Shown: positions 36,567 through 43,998 of the stretch, in pieces | Layout: each line of letters starts with the position of its first letter | Numbering within the stretch: position 1 is the first letter of the stretch | Source of the DNA: Sphingomonas jeddahensis | GTDB taxonomy: Bacteria; Pseudomonadota; Alphaproteobacteria; Sphingomonadales; Sphingomonadaceae | Direction: 5' to 3' | NCBI RefSeq assembly: GCF_001981525.1 | Contig: NZ_MPSB01000003.1 | Span: forward strand, 124,001 to 188,000 | Length of the DNA stretch: 64,000 nucleotides | The notes under the pieces: generated by a model | Told to the model about the DNA's origin: nothing | Database searches by the model: none | The model's input: only the letters and a program-made list of their open reading frames with translations | Program-made: the position numbers and the translations under genes

Positions 36567-37247
36567 TCAGCCGATCTGGCGAACGGCGCTGGCAGGGACC
36601 TCGCCGATGCCCGGCAAGGTGAGGACGGCGGCGCCGCTGGTGGTCGAAACGGAGGTGACCGGCGCCCAGACGAGCCCGTTCGCGGCGACGCCTTGCGTGC
36701 CGTCGTTGGCCGTGACGGTGACGGAGAACGGACCCGATCCGGCGTCCGCGCCGGCGGCGGTCTTGCCGTCCCACTCGTAAGCGATCGTGCCGGCCTTTTG
36801 CGCGCCCAGATCGGCGGTGTGCAGCAACTGCCCGTTCCCATCCGAGATCGAGACGACGACGTTGCTGGCGTCGGCACCAAGCTCCACCGCGCCGGCGATC
36901 CCGCCCGAGGCGCGGCCGTACGCCACATTGCCGGGCGTCAGCACCGTGCGCCCGACATAGCTCACCGCATCCTGCATGCTGGTCGCCCCGAGCTTGTCGG
37001 CGATCGCCTTCAGCGTCGAGCCCATCTCGGTGATGCCGGCCAGCGAGGAGAATTGCGCCATCTGCGCAACCATCTGCGTGTTGTCGACCGGATCGAACGG
37101 ATCCTGGTTCTTCATCTGCGCGGTCATCAGCTTCAGGAAATCGGCCTGGCCGAGCGATGCCGACTTGGCGGTCGCATTGTTCGCCGCGGTCTTGGCCGTG
37201 CTGCTGATGCCCAGATTACCCAGCGTCGTGTCAAAGGAGGTCGCCAT
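36567..37247 (-). CDS. flgD: Flagellar hook assembly (capping) protein
   Basis: 226 residues. The N-terminal FLKLMTAQMKNQDPFDPVDNTQMVAQMAQFSSLAGI is the FlgD signature; the rest is the FLN/Tudor-type hook-cap domain with YEWDGKTAAGADAGSGPFSVTVTA. AAAGGAGG ribosome-binding site; 3 bp after flgC. Scaffold for hook polymerisation. Confidence 0.94.
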   Translation of the reverse strand: MATSFDTTLGNLGISSTAKTAANNATAKSASLGQADFLKLMTAQMKNQDPFDPVDNTQMVAQMAQFSSLAGITEMGSTLKAIADKLGATSMQDAVSYVGRTVLTPGNVAYGRASGGIAGAVELGADASNVVVSISDGNGQLLHTADLGAQKAGTIAYEWDGKTAAGADAGSGPFSVTVTANDGTQGVAANGLVWAPVTSVSTTSGAAVLTLPGIGEVPASAVRQIG

Positions 37248-37250
37248 CTA

Positions 37251-37661
37251 TCAGCGCCCCATCTTCAGCGTGTCGACGATCAGCGACTTGGCGGTGTTCA
37301 TCACCTCCACGTTGTTTTGATAGGAGCGCGCGGTCTCCATCATGTCGACCAACTCGCGCGTCTCGTCGACGGCGGACTGGTAAACAAAGCCCTCGGCATC
37401 GGCCATCGGGTTGTTGGGATCGCGGATCTTGGTCGGCTCCTCGCCGGCGGTCACGACGCGCTCGACATCGACGGTGGCCATGCCGCTCGCTTGGTCGAAC
37501 TGCGTGCGGAACACCGGCTTCATGCTGCGATAGGCGGTTTCGGCCGAACCGCTCACCGCGCCGGCATTGGCGAGATTGGACGCAGTGGTGTTCATCCGCG
37601 TCAGCTGCGCAGACATCGCGCGGCCGGCGACCTGGAAGATCGAGAGGGGCTGGTTCGCCAC
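37251..37661 (-). CDS. flgC: Flagellar proximal rod protein FlgC
   Basis: 136 residues from GTG 37661. LSIFQVAGRAMSAQLTRMNTTASNLANAGAVSGSAETAYRSMKPVF, then GEEPTKIRDPNNPMADAEGFVYQSAVDETRELVDMMETARSYQNNVEVMNTAKSLIVDTLKMG, the usual FlgC pattern. 3 bp after flgB. Confidence 0.95.
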   Translation of the reverse strand: MANQPLSIFQVAGRAMSAQLTRMNTTASNLANAGAVSGSAETAYRSMKPVFRTQFDQASGMATVDVERVVTAGEEPTKIRDPNNPMADAEGFVYQSAVDETRELVDMMETARSYQNNVEVMNTAKSLIVDTLKMGR

Positions 37662-37664
37662 GGC

Positions 37665-38003
37665 TTATTCTCCCTTGAGCGCGCGCGTGAGCTGGTTGAT
37701 GCGCCCGTTCAAGAACGAGAGCGTGGTCTGATACTGGACGGCGTTTTCGGCAAAGGCGGTCTGCTCCTTGCTGAGCTCCACCGTATTGCCGTCCATCGAA
37801 GGGGAATCGGGAACGCGATACAGCATCGCCCCATCGATCCCGCCCTGCCGCTCCACCGAGGCCAGCGCCTGAGTGAAGTCGATGTCCTTCGCCTTGAAGT
37901 TTGGCGTCGACGCATTGGCGATGTTCGAGGCAAGCAGGTTCATCCGCTGCGCCCGCACCTCAAGCGCCGCGCCGTGAACCCCGAACAGATTGCCGTTGGC
38001 CAT
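37665..38003 (-). CDS. flgB: Flagellar proximal rod protein FlgB
   Basis: 112 residues. NLFGVHGAALEVRAQRMNLLASNIANASTPNFKAKDIDFTQAL and the C-terminal VQYQTTLSFLNGRINQLTRALKGE are FlgB. ATG 38003 with AGGAG 7 bp upstream sets the start; the upstream open frame is leader and repeat DNA. First gene of flgBCDEFGHIJKL, preceded by a sigma-54 promoter at 38039-38053. Confidence 0.94.
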   Translation of the reverse strand: MANGNLFGVHGAALEVRAQRMNLLASNIANASTPNFKAKDIDFTQALASVERQGGIDGAMLYRVPDSPSMDGNTVELSKEQTAFAENAVQYQTTLSFLNGRINQLTRALKGE

Positions 38004-38038
38004 GTGATCTCCTGCACGTCCTGTGCGCGGGGTGTTCA

Positions 38039-38053
38039 GCAAGGGATGTGCCA
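38039..38053 (-). promoter_or_regulatory. Sigma-54 promoter of the flgB operon
   Basis: Read on the minus strand: TGGCAC-ATCCC-TTGC, exact to the -24/-12 consensus TGGCAC-N5-TTGC. The predicted start of transcription is about 24 bp before the flgB start codon. The activator is probably the FlbD-like protein encoded at 47610. An enhancer site was not identified. Confidence 0.88.
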
Positions 38054-38179
38054 ATTGGAGCTGTCGGAGCGGTTTGCCGAGTGCGGCAGGGTGGGCCGGC
38101 AAGGCTTTGCCGGGCGGCCGGCAAGCTTGCCGGAGGGGCGCGGGCTTTGGGCGCGCTGAGGCCGGAACCACCCACTCCG

Positions 38180-38271
38180 CCATGCCGGCCTATACCGGTA
38201 TCCAGGGGGCCGCGTATACTCAGCCGGCGAGTTTGCGGATGCCTGGATGCCGGGACAAGCCCGGCATGACG
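38180..38271. repeat. CATGCCGG/CCGGCATG-family palindromic repeat
   Basis: Ends CATGCCGG and CCGGCATGACG, with a GCCGCGTATACTCAGCCGGC and GAGTTTGC centre that matches the copy inside the coding gene at 6988-7083 in the same orientation. Located in the 473-bp gap between divergent flgB and the second motA-like gene. Confidence 0.85.
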
Positions 38272-38299
38272 AAGGATAGGACGTTCGCCCCGCCACCAA

Positions 38300-38328
38300 C
38301 GTCATCCCGGCGCAAGGGCGGGATGACG
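38300..38328. repeat. Short palindrome CGTCATCCCGG/GGGATGACG
   Basis: 29-bp inverted repeat, a minimal relative of the element before prfB (2271-2345). It stands between two other repeats, so this 473-bp gap holds three different palindromes plus the sigma-54 promoter; no gene is visible in it. Confidence 0.75.
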
Positions 38329-38338
38329 GCATCACCAT

Positions 38339-38419
38339 CGTTCGTCCCGAGCGAAGTCGAGGGACAGGACACAAGCGCCACCTCCTCGGCTCGTCCCTCG
38401 ACTGCGCTCGGGACGAACG
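38339..38419. repeat. Variant CGTTCG-type palindromic repeat (CGAAGTCGAGGGAC form)
   Basis: Arms CGTTCGTCCCGAGCGAAGTCG and CGACTGCGCTCGGGACGAACG. Same outer CGTTCG ends as the main family but a different inner stem. A similar, more degenerate copy lies at 46230-46304. Confidence 0.8.
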
Positions 38420-38476
38420 GAGAGGCGAGGGCGTCACCCGCAACCAATCTGGCCCGTCCCTTGCGTAGCCCCGCGC

Positions 38477-39142
38477 ATGAACCTCGCCACCTTTCTCGAT
38501 CCCACCGCGCTGGCCATCGTCGGCGGCGGGACGATCCTGTCGGCGATCCTGCGCACCCCTGCCGCCGATCTTGCACGCGCAATCGCAGCGCTGCGCACCC
38601 TCCCGCGCCGCCGCTTCTCGGCCGAGCCATTGCTCGAACAGATCACCGCCTTCGGCCGCATCGCGCGCCGTCACGGCGCCATGGCGCTCGACCGCTCGGT
38701 GATCGCCGACAAGGATCTCGCCGCCGCCGTCGCCGACATCGTCGATGGCCACGGCCCCGATCATGTCGCGGCGCGCCTCCAGCACCTACGCCGCGCCCGC
38801 ATCGAGCGCCACGTCGCCGCCGCCGACGCCTGGGCGGGCATGGCCGAGGCCGCGCCTGCCATGGGCATGATCGGAACCCTGGTGGGCCTCGTCGCGATGT
38901 TCGTGCAGATGGCCGATCCGCAGGCGATCGGCAGCGCCATGGCTGTCGCCTTGCTCGCGACACTCTACGGCGCGCTCCTCGCCAACCTCGTCGCCATGCC
39001 GATCGCCAACCGCCTGCGCGCCGCCGCCCGCGTCGAGGCATTCGAACGCGGCCGCCTCGAAGCGCCGCTCGCCGCGCTGGCCGAGCGCGAGCGCCCGCGC
39101 CCGGTCAGCTTCTCGCCGCATCACCCGAGCGAAGCGGCATGA
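38477..39142 (+). CDS. Second, short MotA/PomA-like stator subunit
   Basis: 221 residues. It has the MotA/ExbB core: an N-terminal helix pair (LATFLDPTALAIVGGGTILSAIL), a cytoplasmic stretch, and EAAPAMGMIGTLVGLVAMFVQMADPQAIGSAMAVALLATLYGALLANLVAMPIANRL, the helix 3-4 block that resembles PomA and sodium-type stators more than the MotA at 27858. Shorter than MotA (287). Start of a plus-strand unit with a MotB-like gene (ATGA overlap), and flgA. Probably an alternative stator. Confidence 0.82.
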   Translation: MNLATFLDPTALAIVGGGTILSAILRTPAADLARAIAALRTLPRRRFSAEPLLEQITAFGRIARRHGAMALDRSVIADKDLAAAVADIVDGHGPDHVAARLQHLRRARIERHVAAADAWAGMAEAAPAMGMIGTLVGLVAMFVQMADPQAIGSAMAVALLATLYGALLANLVAMPIANRLRAAARVEAFERGRLEAPLAALAERERPRPVSFSPHHPSEAA

Positions 39143-39657
39143 CGGTCGCCGACGATTTCCCCGCCGCGCCGCAAGGCCGCCCCTTGTGGCTGATCACGCT
39201 TGCTGACCTCGCTTTGCTGCTGGTCGGCTTCTTCGTGCTGCTCCAGGCGAACCAGCAGGTCGATCGTAAGGCACTGGCGAGCGGCATCCGCGCCGCGTTC
39301 GGCGCCTCCGCTGAAAAGCCCGCCGCCGATCCGCTTCCCGTCGCCGCCGCCGGCATGTTCAACTTCGCGCCCGGCTCCGCGACGCTCCCGACCGCGCCCG
39401 ACAGCCTCATCGCCTGGGCGCGCGAGGCGCTGCGCGACCCGCGGGTGTCGCTGCGCATCACCGCCGCCGTCGACGGCACGCCCGCTGACGTCGATCCGGC
39501 GACCGGCAGCGCCGCCGTGCTCGCCGCCGACCGCGCACGCGCTGTCGGCGCTGCACTCGCACCGGTCGCCGCCGACCGCCTCGTCATCCTCACCGCCGAC
39601 CGGCCGTCGCGCCGCCAGGTGGTCGTCACCTTAGCCTTCACCGGAGAAACACAGTGA
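39139..39657 (+). CDS. Second, short MotB-like stator subunit
   Basis: 172 residues. One helix near the start, PLWLITLADLALLLVGFFVLLQA, with Asp23 at the MotB proton/ion site. The C-terminal part is a reduced OmpA-like domain: FNFAPGSATL, then LRITAAVDGTPADVDPATGSAAVLAADRARAVGAAL, keeping the L-x-x-x-R-A-x-x-V helix but not the usual D-N-x-G pattern in full. It is little more than half the length of MotB at 26729. Overlaps the MotA-like gene upstream and flgA downstream (GTGA), so it belongs to a flagellar unit. Confidence 0.78.
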   Translation: MTVADDFPAAPQGRPLWLITLADLALLLVGFFVLLQANQQVDRKALASGIRAAFGASAEKPAADPLPVAAAGMFNFAPGSATLPTAPDSLIAWAREALRDPRVSLRITAAVDGTPADVDPATGSAAVLAADRARAVGAALAPVAADRLVILTADRPSRRQVVVTLAFTGETQ

Positions 39658-40157
39658 TCGCGCTTGCACTGGCGCTCGGCGCCGTTGCCCATCAGGATAC
39701 CGCCACGCTCGACAAGGCGGTGGCCGCTTTCACTGGCCGTGGGATCGGCGATGACGGGGGTGCCCGCGCCGCGATCGATGGCCGTCTGAAACTGGCGCAA
39801 TGCCCCACCGTCGCGCTGTCGTGGCGCACGGAGGCGCATGATGCCGTGGTCGTGACGTGCGCCGGCCCGGAGTGGCGGCTGTTCGTCCCGATCCGCAAGG
39901 CGGCGGCTGCACCCGCCGCGGTTGGAACCGCTGTTGCTCCCGCTGCACCGGCGAAGGCGGTGAAGGTCATCCGTCGCGGCGATCCGATCATGATCGAGGC
40001 AGGGTCGGAAGGCTTCTCCATCACCCGCTCGGGCGTCGCAATGGCGGACGCTGCCGCGGGTGAGCGGCTGATGGTCCGGGTCGAGGATGGCAAAATGCCC
40101 GTACAGGCCGTGGCGGTGGAGTCCGGCCGTGCGACGTTGCCCGGCTGGGTAGAGTGA
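39654..40157 (+). CDS. flgA: Flagella basal body P-ring formation protein FlgA
   Basis: 167 residues from a GTG overlapping the MotB-like stop. A short hydrophobic start (LALALGAVAHQ) acts as weak signal peptide; then DGRLKLAQCPTVALSW and VTCAGPEWRLFVPI, and the C-terminal SAF domain (VKVIRRGDPIMIEAGSEGFSITRSGVAMADAAAGERLMVRV). FlgA is the periplasmic chaperone for FlgI. It is shorter than usual for FlgA. The sigma-28 promoter of flgM starts 9 bp after its stop. Confidence 0.85.
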   Translation: MIALALALGAVAHQDTATLDKAVAAFTGRGIGDDGGARAAIDGRLKLAQCPTVALSWRTEAHDAVVVTCAGPEWRLFVPIRKAAAAPAAVGTAVAPAAPAKAVKVIRRGDPIMIEAGSEGFSITRSGVAMADAAAGERLMVRVEDGKMPVQAVAVESGRATLPGWVE

Positions 40158-40165
40158 AAAAAATC

Positions 40166-40193
40166 CTAAAGGTGTCGCGCCACCGGCCGTTTA
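40166..40193 (+). promoter_or_regulatory. Sigma-28 (FliA) promoter of flgM
   Basis: CTAAA (40166-40170), 15-bp spacer, GCCGTTTA (40186-40193); compare E. coli TAAA-N15-GCCGATAA. Start of transcription about 40200, some 27 bp before the flgM ATG. The same pattern precedes flagellin and fliD. Confidence 0.82.
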
Positions 40194-40226
40194 AGCTCTC
40201 GGTATCGAGGCGCAGCAGGTACGGTC

Positions 40227-40505
40227 ATGGTCGACTCAATCGGGTCAAAACTGTCAACGAACAAGGTCGCTGGGGTGACGCGCGTGGCCACGCCAGCCGC
40301 CGCCGCCAGCGTCACCAAGCAACCGGGAACAGCGCAGGTGCCCACGGTTGCGGCCCAGCTTGCCGCCTCGGCGCCGGTCGACATGGACCGCGTCGCCCGC
40401 ATCAAGCAGGCGGTAGCCAGTGGCAACTTCCCCCTTTCGCCCACAACGATCGCGGACACGCTGATCGCTGCCCGCTACGAATGGATGTCGCATGACAAGG
40501 CGTGA
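40227..40505 (+). CDS. flgM: Anti-sigma-28 factor FlgM
   Basis: 92 residues. MVDSIGSKLSTNKVAGV at the start, a disordered Ala/Thr/Pro-rich middle, and the sigma-binding helices VDMDRVARIKQAVASGNFPLSPTTIADTLIAARYEW at the end, the FlgM consensus. Binds FliA until the hook is finished, then is exported. Overlaps the FlgN-like gene by 14 bp. Confidence 0.92.
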   Translation: MVDSIGSKLSTNKVAGVTRVATPAAAASVTKQPGTAQVPTVAAQLAASAPVDMDRVARIKQAVASGNFPLSPTTIADTLIAARYEWMSHDKA

Positions 40506-40803
40506 CGCCCTGATCCGCGTGATCGATACGCTCCACAGCGAGATCGACGCGCTCAAATCCAATAACGTCGCGGGTCTCGAAAAGGCGACCTCGGCCAAGC
40601 TCGTCGCGATCGAGACGCTGCGCGGCCTCGACGAAGGTCCTGCCGGCCCGGAGCTGCGCGAGCTTGCCGACGAGGCCGATCGCCTTAACGACACCTGCCG
40701 CATCTACGTGAACCTGATGGCGGCAAATGTCCGCCGCCGCCTGCAGCTTTTGACCGGCGAGGGCGGCAGCGCCTACCGCCGCGGCCCCGTGGCCTACGCG
40801 TAG
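40492..40803 (+). CDS. flgN: FlgN-like export chaperone
   Basis: 103 residues, almost entirely helical: RRDALIRVIDTLHSEIDALKSNNVAGLEKATSAKLVAIETLR and a C-terminal NDTCRIYVNLMAANVRRRLQLL, matching FlgN in size and the LxxEIxALxxxxxxxLExxxxxK pattern. FlgN guides FlgK and FlgL to the export gate. Assigned mainly from pattern and from its place directly after flgM, as in other bacteria. Confidence 0.78.
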   Translation: MTRRDALIRVIDTLHSEIDALKSNNVAGLEKATSAKLVAIETLRGLDEGPAGPELRELADEADRLNDTCRIYVNLMAANVRRRLQLLTGEGGSAYRRGPVAYA

Positions 40804-40817
40804 GTAGTGCGTTTAAT

Positions 40818-40953
40818 CCTCCCTACGCGAAGCGTGGGGAGAGGGACCGCTCGCCGCAGGCGAGTGGTAGAGGCGCTTGGTTCACCGCACGCTTCCTCCA
40901 AGCCGGCTCTGTCACCATGCCGTGCATTGTTAGCCTCCCCTGCGCCGGGGAGG
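40818..40953. repeat. Inverted repeats after flgN
   Basis: Two hairpins: CCTCCCTACGC-GAA-GCGTGGGGAGAGG (40818-40844) and CCTCCCCTGCGCCGGGGAGG (40934-40953). The second is followed by AAAC, not a T tract. They resemble the CTCCC-type palindromes between fliQ and fliR and may end the flgM-flgN transcript before the sigma-54 promoter at 40970. Confidence 0.6.
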
Positions 40954-40969
40954 AAACATCCTAAACAAC

Positions 40970-40984
40970 TGGCACGTCTCTTGC
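40970..40984 (+). promoter_or_regulatory. Sigma-54 promoter of the transglycosylase-flhA-fliA unit
   Basis: CTGGCACGTCTCTTGCT, matching the full consensus YTGGCAC-N5-TTGCW at every position. Predicted transcription start is near 40996, 29 bp before the transglycosylase ATG. Because fliA is the third gene of the unit, this site links the sigma-54 step to the sigma-28 step. Confidence 0.9.
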
Positions 40985-41024
40985 TGATCACTCCCTCAAG
41001 AACAGGGAAGTGCGCACAGCAACG

Positions 41025-41897
41025 ATGACCGTCAACGCCGTCTATACCACCGCCGGCCGGGTGCAGTCCGCGATCCAGCGCGCCGCCGCCCGCACCGGCA
41101 TCGATTTCGATTACCTGATGGGTCAGGCAAAGGTCGAAAGCGGCTTCAACGCGTCCGCCCGCGCGCGCACCTCCTCGGCCAGCGGCCTCTACCAGTTCAT
41201 TGAGCAAAGCTGGCTCGCCGTGATGAAGGATCATGGCGCCAAGCACGGCATGGCCTGGGCGTCCGATGGCATCCAGCGCACCTCCTCGGGTCGCCTGTCG
41301 GTCAGCGATCCCGGCATGCGCCGCGCGATCCTCGACTTGCGCTTCAACCCCGACGTTGCCTCGCTGATGGCCGCCGAGCACGCCTCCGACAACAAGGACG
41401 CGCTGGAGGCGAGCCTTGGCCGCGAGGCGAATGGCACCGATCTCTACATGGCTCACTTCCTCGGTCTCGGCGGCGCCAAGCAGTTCCTGCGCGCGATGCA
41501 GGTGTCGCCCGATCGCACCGCCGCCAGCATGTTCCCGTCCGCTGCCCGCGCCAACCGCCCGGTGTTCTACAACAGCGATGGCTCGGCCCGCTCGCTTGCG
41601 CAGGTCTACCAGCGCTTCGGCGCCAAGCTCGGCGCGGGCGCGGACGGCGGTGCCGCCCCTGCCGGCAACACCGGCAACGAATTGCCGCGCCTGCAATTCG
41701 CCGCCCAGATGCTCGATATGGAGGGCGCCACGGTCATCACCGGCGCCAACCAGTCCGCCAGCGACGCGATGAGCTGGGCCACCGCTGCCATGGGCCGCAA
41801 CACGCCCGAGGCGCGCGTCCAGACCGCCAGCCTGCTCCGCCCGTCACCCGACAATGCGCGGCTCGCGTACATGATGCTCGCGAGCATGGGGGGCTGA
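41025..41897 (+). CDS. Flagellar lytic transglycosylase (SLT domain), no signal peptide
   Basis: 290 residues. SLT/goose-lysozyme motif with catalytic Glu38 (GQAKVESGFNASARARTSSASGLYQFIEQSW), then DLYMAHFLGLGGAKQFL with the domain's closing strand; an Ala/Gln-rich tail of about 100 residues follows. No hydrophobic leader, so it should leave the cell through the flagellar export gate, like the muramidase half of FlgJ or SltF of Rhodobacter. Its job would be to open peptidoglycan for the rod. ATG 41025 is chosen; GTG 41010 is in frame and possible. flhA follows after 4 bp. Confidence 0.87.
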   Translation: MTVNAVYTTAGRVQSAIQRAAARTGIDFDYLMGQAKVESGFNASARARTSSASGLYQFIEQSWLAVMKDHGAKHGMAWASDGIQRTSSGRLSVSDPGMRRAILDLRFNPDVASLMAAEHASDNKDALEASLGREANGTDLYMAHFLGLGGAKQFLRAMQVSPDRTAASMFPSAARANRPVFYNSDGSARSLAQVYQRFGAKLGAGADGGAAPAGNTGNELPRLQFAAQMLDMEGATVITGANQSASDAMSWATAAMGRNTPEARVQTASLLRPSPDNARLAYMMLASMGG

Positions 41898-41901
41898 TCC
41901 A

Positions 41902-43998
41902 GTGAAGCTTCTCGCCAATTCACGCCAGGCGGCGCTGCCCGCCGCGATCCTGCTGCTCGTGCTCGTCATGGTCGTGCCGATCCCGGCCTTCCTGCTCGAC
42001 ATCTTCTTTGTCACCAACATCGCGATCAGCCTCGCGGTGCTGATGGTCGCGCTGAACGCGCAGAAGCCGCTCGATTTCTCGTCCTTCCCGACCGTCCTGC
42101 TATTCACCACCTTGTTCCGCCTCGGCCTCAACGTCGCCTCCACCCGCGTCGTGCTGGTCCATGGCCATGAGGGCGAGGCGGCGGCCGGCCATGTCATCGA
42201 GGCGTTCGGCAGCTTCCTGATCGGCGGCGATTACATCGTCGGCATCTTCGTCTTCGCGATCTTGATGGTCATCAACTTGATCGTGGTGACCAAGGGCGCC
42301 GGCCGCGTCTCCGAAGTCTCCGCCCGCTTCACCCTCGATGCATTGCCCGGCAAGCAGATGGCGATCGACGCCGATCTGAACGCTGGCCTGATGACCCCCG
42401 ACGAAGCCAAGAAGCGCCGCGTCGAAGTCGCGACGGAAGCCGATTTCTACGGCTCGATGGATGGTTCGTCGAAGTTCGTGAAGGGCGACGCGATCGCCGC
42501 GATCCTGATCCTCGCCGCAAACATCATCGGCGGCCTGATCCTCGGCCCGGTCAGCCACGGCCTATCGATTGCCGACGCCGCCAAGACCTACACGCTGCTC
42601 GCGATCGGCGACGCGCTGGTCGCGCAGCTCCCCGCGCTGATGCTCTCGATCGCCGCCGCCGCCATCGTCACCCGCGTGTCGAGCGAAAAGGATCTCGCCG
42701 GCCAGATCGGCAGCCAGTTCGGCAGCCCGCGCACATGGGCACCCGTCGCTGGCATCCTCGGCCTGCTCGGTGTGCTCCCCGGCATGCCGCACATGATCCT
42801 GCTTCCCGCCGCCGGAATCGCCGGCTTCGCCGCTTGGAAGCTGCACAAGATCGCCCAGCGCCCCGCCCCGATCGAAGAAGCCGCACCTGCCGAGCCCATC
42901 GACCAGTCCCGCATCGGCTGGGAGGAAGTGACCGATGGCATGCTCGTCAACCTCGACATCGGCTACGGCCTCGTGCCCTTGGTGGATGAGCGCAAGGGCG
43001 CGCCGCTAATGGCGCGGATCACTGGCGTGCGCCGCCAGCTGTCCAAGGAACTCGGCTTCGTCGTCCCGCAGGTAAAGGTGCGCGACGACATCAACCTCGC
43101 GCCCTACACCTATCGTCTCGTCGTCGGCGGCGTGGTGGTCGGCGAGGACCAGGTCTCGCCCGACGAGATGCTGGCGCTCGACACTGGCACCGGCTTCGGC
43201 GAGCTTAAGGGCAAGAAGGCCAAGGACCCCACCTTCGGCCTCGACGCGACCTGGATCGCGCCCGGCGACGCCGATGCCGCCACCGGCGCCGGCTTCCTCG
43301 TGGTCGACTCCGGCACCGTCATCGCCACCCACCTTAACCACGCCCTCGGCGCCAATGCCGCCGACATGCTCGGCGCCGACGAGGTGCAGGCGCTGCTCGA
43401 GGGCCTCAAGGAGCGCAATCCGCAGCTCGTTGCCTCGCTGTGCCCGTCGCCGCTCTCGCTAACCACGCTCACCAGCGTGCTCAAGGCACTCCTCAACGAG
43501 GGCATCACCCTCAAGGAATTCCGCCGCATCGCCGCCGCCGTGGCGGTGATCGCGCAGCGCACGCAGGATGCCGAGGAGATCGTCGAGCTGATCCGCCCGG
43601 AACTTGGGCCTCTCATCATCCAGAAGCTCTGCGGCGTGCGCGAGCCGCTGCGGGTGATGACGTTGGAGGGCGGGCTCGAGGGCCTGCTCGGTCAGGCGAT
43701 GCGCGCCGATCCGTCGCGCCGCCACGTCATTGAGCCCGATCTCGGCCGCCGCATCGTCGATGCGCTTCAGCGCGCCGCTCAGCCGATGATTGCCGAGGCA
43801 AAGCCCTTCGCGCTCGTCGTCCAGCCCGCGATCCGCGTGGCGGTGCGCAAATTGGTCAAGACCGTCCTGCCGGATACCCCCGTCATGAGCTTCTTCGAAG
43901 TTCCCGAGGACAAGGCCGTCGAGGTCGTCGCCGTGATCGGCGCCAACGACACGCATCCGGCAATCGGCGGCCATCAGCCGCAGGCGCTGGCAGCATGA
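41902..43998 (+). CDS. flhA: Flagellar export gate protein FlhA
   Basis: 698 residues from GTG 41902. N-terminal half with about eight membrane helices, including VVPIPAFLLDIFFVTNIAISLAVLMVAL and the FHIPEP-region FPTVLLFTTLFRLGLNVASTR; the cytoplasmic loop VTKGAGRVSEVSARFTLDALPGKQMAIDADLNAG; and the C-terminal ring domain that docks chaperone-substrate pairs (about 340-690). 4 bp after the transglycosylase; the stop overlaps fliA (ATGA). Confidence 0.97.
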   Translation: MKLLANSRQAALPAAILLLVLVMVVPIPAFLLDIFFVTNIAISLAVLMVALNAQKPLDFSSFPTVLLFTTLFRLGLNVASTRVVLVHGHEGEAAAGHVIEAFGSFLIGGDYIVGIFVFAILMVINLIVVTKGAGRVSEVSARFTLDALPGKQMAIDADLNAGLMTPDEAKKRRVEVATEADFYGSMDGSSKFVKGDAIAAILILAANIIGGLILGPVSHGLSIADAAKTYTLLAIGDALVAQLPALMLSIAAAAIVTRVSSEKDLAGQIGSQFGSPRTWAPVAGILGLLGVLPGMPHMILLPAAGIAGFAAWKLHKIAQRPAPIEEAAPAEPIDQSRIGWEEVTDGMLVNLDIGYGLVPLVDERKGAPLMARITGVRRQLSKELGFVVPQVKVRDDINLAPYTYRLVVGGVVVGEDQVSPDEMLALDTGTGFGELKGKKAKDPTFGLDATWIAPGDADAATGAGFLVVDSGTVIATHLNHALGANAADMLGADEVQALLEGLKERNPQLVASLCPSPLSLTTLTSVLKALLNEGITLKEFRRIAAAVAVIAQRTQDAEEIVELIRPELGPLIIQKLCGVREPLRVMTLEGGLEGLLGQAMRADPSRRHVIEPDLGRRIVDALQRAAQPMIAEAKPFALVVQPAIRVAVRKLVKTVLPDTPVMSFFEVPEDKAVEVVAVIGANDTHPAIGGHQPQALAA

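Noticed and set aside
38180..38419. Cluster of palindromes as CRISPR array or insertion sequence ends
   Set aside because: The three elements are of different families, with no constant repeat-spacer pattern and no transposase between or beside them.
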